From Lautropia sp. SCN 70-15 (GTDB taxonomy: Bacteria; Pseudomonadota; Gammaproteobacteria; Burkholderiales; Burkholderiaceae_E), in contig MEEC01000106.1 of NCBI GenBank assembly GCA_001724315.1, positions 1 to 8,577 of the forward strand: a stretch of 8,577 bases of DNA, given 5' to 3'. The notes beneath the pieces are model-generated. The model saw nothing but the letters and a program-made list of their open reading frames with translations. It was not told the DNA's origin and did no database searches. Below, piece by piece: positions 6,643-8,577 of the stretch. Each line of letters opens with the position of its first letter. Position 1 is the stretch's first letter. Both the position numbers and the translations under genes were made by a program.

Positions 6643-7449
6643 TCAGCGCCAGACCTGCCACCATCGGCGGTCGTCGCTGGCGGTCACGCGGACCATCGCC
6701 TCACTGTTCGGGAAGTTGCGGTCGAGGACGCGTCGCGCGTCGTCGCGCAGCTCGGTCATGCCGAGCTTGTCGTAGGAGTGGACCAGGATCGCGAGCGCGT
6801 CTTCGACCGCCGGCGCGCGGTCGTACTTGCGGACGACCTCCTGGGCGCGGTTGGCCGCCGCGACATAGGCGCCGCGCTGGAAGTAATAGCGCGCGATCAG
6901 CATCTCGCCGCGCGCCATCGACGCGACCAGGTAGGTCATCCGCGCCTCGGCGTCGGGCGCGTACTTGCTCTCGGGGAAGCGGGTGATCAGCTGCTTGAAG
7001 GTGTCGAAGGACTCGCGCGCGGCCTGCAGGTCGCGCTCGGCGAGGTCCTGCCTGCCCAGCCAGGCGATCAGGCCCTGCTGCTCGTTGAAGTTGATCAGGC
7101 CCTTCAGGTAGAGCGCATAGTCGAGCGCCGGATGCTCGGGATGCAGGCGCAGGAAGCGGTCGATCGCGCTGAGCGCCAGCGCGCGCTCGCCGTCCTTGTA
7201 GTGCGCCCAGGCGATCTCGATCTGCGCCTGCTGCGCCCAGCGGCCGAAGGGATAGCGGGATTCGAGCTTGCTCAGGAGCTCGACCGCCTTCGGGTAGTTC
7301 GCCGCGGACATTTCGTCCTTGGCCTCTGCATATAATCGGTCGGGCGACCAGCCGATCGTCGGGTCGGGCGGATCGCTGACACTGCACGCGGCCAGCGCCA
7401 CGACGATCGCGGCGAGCGCCGCGCCAAGCCGGAAGGCGTTCGATTTCAT
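6643..7449 (-). CDS. bamD: Outer membrane protein assembly factor BamD (lipoprotein)
   Basis: BamD is the essential lipoprotein of the BAM complex. It sits on the periplasmic face of the outer membrane and helps BamA insert beta-barrel proteins (older names yfiO, comL). The 268-residue product starts with a lipoprotein signal peptide: Lys2/Arg7, a hydrophobic run, and lipobox LAAC with Cys22 as the lipidated residue. Ser follows at +2, compatible with outer-membrane sorting. The body is tetratricopeptide-like helices, beginning at RLYAEAKDEMSAANYPKAVE; the segments SRYPFGRWAQQAQIEIAWAHY and HPALDYALYLKGLINF are typical of the family. The frame stays open upstream to 7839, but the signal peptide fixes the start at 7449. 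Its start codon overlaps that of divergent rluD, and the bamD–rluD arrangement is conserved as far as E. coli. No Shine-Dalgarno is present; a TATAAT lies 7 bases upstream of the ATG, suggesting a leaderless message. Confidence 0.96.
   Translation of the reverse strand: MKSNAFRLGAALAAIVVALAACSVSDPPDPTIGWSPDRLYAEAKDEMSAANYPKAVELLSKLESRYPFGRWAQQAQIEIAWAHYKDGERALALSAIDRFLRLHPEHPALDYALYLKGLINFNEQQGLIAWLGRQDLAERDLQAARESFDTFKQLITRFPESKYAPDAEARMTYLVASMARGEMLIARYYFQRGAYVAAANRAQEVVRKYDRAPAVEDALAILVHSYDKLGMTELRDDARRVLDRNFPNSEAMVRVTASDDRRWWQVWR
7331..7336 (+). promoter_or_regulatory. Putative -10 element of rluD inside bamD
   Basis: A perfect TATAAT on the + strand would start transcription near 7343, about 105 bases before the rluD ATG. 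It lies antisense within bamD codons 38–40, which read CGA-TTA-TAT. TTA is the only such leucine codon I found in bamD. No good -35 is visible; TG at 7327–7328 is one base too far for an exact extended -10. Confidence 0.45.
7431..7436 (+). promoter_or_regulatory. Candidate ribosome binding site for the rluD ATG
   Basis: GGAAGG ends 11 bases before the ATG at 7448, slightly far but usable. It supports the ATG over the in-frame GTG at 7478, which has its own weaker candidate AAGG at 7466–7469. Confidence 0.4.
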
Positions 7450-8542
7450 GACGACGATTATAGCCAAGGCGGGGGACGTGCCCTGGCCGGCGGCCGACGA
7501 TTTCGAGGCCGAGGCGGACCCCGTCGCAACGGAGCCGGGGCAGATCGTGCTCGAGGCCTCGGGCGGCCGCGGCGAGCGCCTCGACCGCTTCCTCGCCGCG
7601 GCGCTCCCCGCGCGCCTGCCGGCCGAGCATGCAGGCCTGTCGCGCACCCGCATCCAGCGCTGGATCGCGCTGGGCGCGGTGCGTTGCGACGGGCGGGTCC
7701 TGCCGGCCAGCGCGCGGCTGGGGGGCTTCGAGACCCTCGTCGTCGAGCCGCAGCCGCGCGAGGCCGACACGGCCTTCGTCGCGGAGCCGGTGCCGCTGGC
7801 GATCGCATGGCGCGACTCGGCGCTGCTGATCGTCGACAAGCCGGCCGGCCTGGTCGTTCACCCGGCGGCGGGAAACTGGCGCGGCACGATGCTCAATGGC
7901 CTGCTTCACCTCGATCCTGCCCTGGCCGCCTTGCCCAGGGCAGGGATCGTGCATCGGCTCGACAAGGACACCAGCGGCCTGCTGGTGGTGGCCCGCACCG
8001 AGGCGGCAATGGCCGCGCTGGCTTCCCAGCTCGCCGACCGGAGCATGGGCCGGCGCTACCTCGCGGTGGTCCTGGGGGCGCCGCCGGCGTCGGGCACCGT
8101 CGATGCGCCCATCGGGCGCGACGAGCGCGCGCGGGTGCGGATGGCCGTGGTGCCGCCCGCGCGCGGCCGACCGGCCCGGACCCACTTCAGGACCCTGGCC
8201 CGCGGCAGCCTCGACGGCCGCCCGGTGGCGCTGGTCGAGTGCCGACTGGAAACCGGGAGGACGCACCAGATCCGTGTGCATCTGGCGCACGCGGGCTTTC
8301 CGCTGGTGGGCGACACGCTGTACGGGGGGCCTGCGCTGGGGGGCTTCGCCCGGCAGGCCTTGCACGCCTGGCGGCTGTCGCTCGAGCATCCGGTCGAGCG
8401 CCGGCGTCGGGCCTGGGCGTCGCCGCTGCCGGCCGACCTGGCCGAGCTGCTCGCCAGCTCGGGCATCCCGGCCGCGGCCCTGCCGCCGGCCGCGCGTGCC
8501 GGCGAAGCCGGCCCCGACGACACTGTCGACGACGAAGCCTGA
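7448..8542 (+). CDS. rluD: 23S rRNA pseudouridine synthase RluD
   Basis: RluD converts three uridines in helix 69 of 23S rRNA (1911, 1915 and 1917 in E. coli numbering) to pseudouridine, supporting 50S assembly. From the ATG the product has 364 residues, against 326 in E. coli; the excess is a non-conserved N-terminal extension and an acidic tail. An S4-type RNA-binding domain runs from about residue 42 (GERLDRFLAAALP...) to 100. The catalytic domain carries LLIVDKPAGLVVHPA (127–141), the active-site motif HRLDKDTSG with nucleophile Asp172, and the late motif ETGRTHQIRVHLAH. RluC or RluA are possible by motif, but divergent bamD and the following pgeF-like start favour RluD. The start is uncertain: ATG 7448 overlaps the bamD start, and GTG 7478 is an in-frame alternative just past the bamD -10. 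The frame extends to 7319, but that part lies over bamD's signal peptide. Confidence 0.93.
   Translation: MTTIIAKAGDVPWPAADDFEAEADPVATEPGQIVLEASGGRGERLDRFLAAALPARLPAEHAGLSRTRIQRWIALGAVRCDGRVLPASARLGGFETLVVEPQPREADTAFVAEPVPLAIAWRDSALLIVDKPAGLVVHPAAGNWRGTMLNGLLHLDPALAALPRAGIVHRLDKDTSGLLVVARTEAAMAALASQLADRSMGRRYLAVVLGAPPASGTVDAPIGRDERARVRMAVVPPARGRPARTHFRTLARGSLDGRPVALVECRLETGRTHQIRVHLAHAGFPLVGDTLYGGPALGGFARQALHAWRLSLEHPVERRRRAWASPLPADLAELLASSGIPAAALPPAARAGEAGPDDTVDDEA
7457..7462 (-). promoter_or_regulatory. Putative -10 element of bamD inside rluD codons 4–5
   Basis: The - strand reads a perfect TATAAT ending 7 bases before the bamD ATG, so transcription would begin at or next to the start codon. 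On the + strand the same bases give ATT-ATA, including the rare Ile codon ATA. No recognisable -35 lies 16–18 bp upstream (AGGGCA and similar). Confidence 0.55.
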
Positions 8543-8544
8543 CG

Positions 8545-8577
8545 ATGAACCGAGCCCGAGAAGAATCCGAGCCGAAT
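8545..8577 (+). CDS. Start of the next gene, probably PgeF/YfiH-type enzyme (3'-truncated)
   Basis: Only eleven codons (MNRAREESEPN) lie in the window, too few to identify a protein. The ATG follows the rluD stop by 2 bp in the same TGA-CG-ATG arrangement as lpdA–zapE, which suggests translational coupling. The expectation of pgeF (yfiH; multicopper polyphenol-oxidase-type, peptidoglycan editing factor) rests only on the bamD/rluD/yfiH order known from E. coli and many proteobacteria. Confidence 0.45.
   Translation, partial: MNRAREESEPN

Noticed and set aside
7319..7447. Upstream extension of rluD to 7319
   Set aside because: It would lie opposite bamD's signal peptide and promoter element, and resembles no part of an RluD protein.
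6701..8389. 562-codon - strand open frame across rluD and bamD
   Set aside because: It overlaps bamD in another frame and runs antisense to rluD; both have clear catalytic or lipobox motifs, this frame has none.
1..8577. Mobile elements, CRISPR, tRNA/rRNA, toxin–antitoxin, phage or defence genes
   Set aside because: No terminal inverted repeats, spaced direct repeats, RNA gene signatures or relevant protein motifs were seen; gene content and composition are uniformly core-like.

Overview
The window is a GC-rich (roughly 70%), tightly packed stretch of chromosome. Protein sequences and gene order point to a betaproteobacterium of the order Burkholderiales. The main clues are an OdhB–Lpd pair followed by an AFG1/ZapE ATPase, a small YdcH-type protein ending in the residues LKKRKLQIKD...LVPDVPA, and a divergent bamD/rluD pair with the start of a pgeF-like gene behind rluD. 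I cannot name the genus. All of this is recognition by eye; no database search was run.

Region 1 (1–3494, + strand) holds the 3' part of odhB (E2 of the 2-oxoglutarate dehydrogenase complex), a complete lpdA (E3) and zapE. The three are spaced by 12 and 2 bp and look like the end of an odhA-odhB-lpdA-zapE operon. The first two make the acyl-transfer and lipoamide-reoxidation components of the TCA-cycle step from 2-oxoglutarate to succinyl-CoA. ZapE is an AAA+-like ATPase linked elsewhere to cell division and envelope stress.

Region 2 (3477–6623) starts with a PP2C-type phosphatase on the - strand. Its end overlaps the end of zapE by 18 bp. It is divergent from a 69-residue YdcH-family gene, and the two start codons are only 23 bp apart. 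That gap is an AT-rich imperfect palindrome that probably serves as promoter for both. Next, after a C-rich leader, comes an XPD/DinG-class iron-sulfur DNA helicase that most resembles YoaA.

Region 3 (6643–8577) has bamD (- strand; outer-membrane assembly lipoprotein) and rluD (+ strand; 23S rRNA pseudouridine synthase) arranged head to head. Their start codons share the four bases CATG. Each gene appears to carry the -10 element of the other inside its own first codons. The first 11 codons of a further gene, probably pgeF, follow rluD.

The window is mostly core housekeeping content. I found no mobile element, CRISPR array, RNA gene, phage gene or defence system, and no convincing new multi-gene system. 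The most interesting features are the two compact divergent promoters, where regulatory and coding information overlap, and the in-frame 9-bp repeat in the helicase gene.
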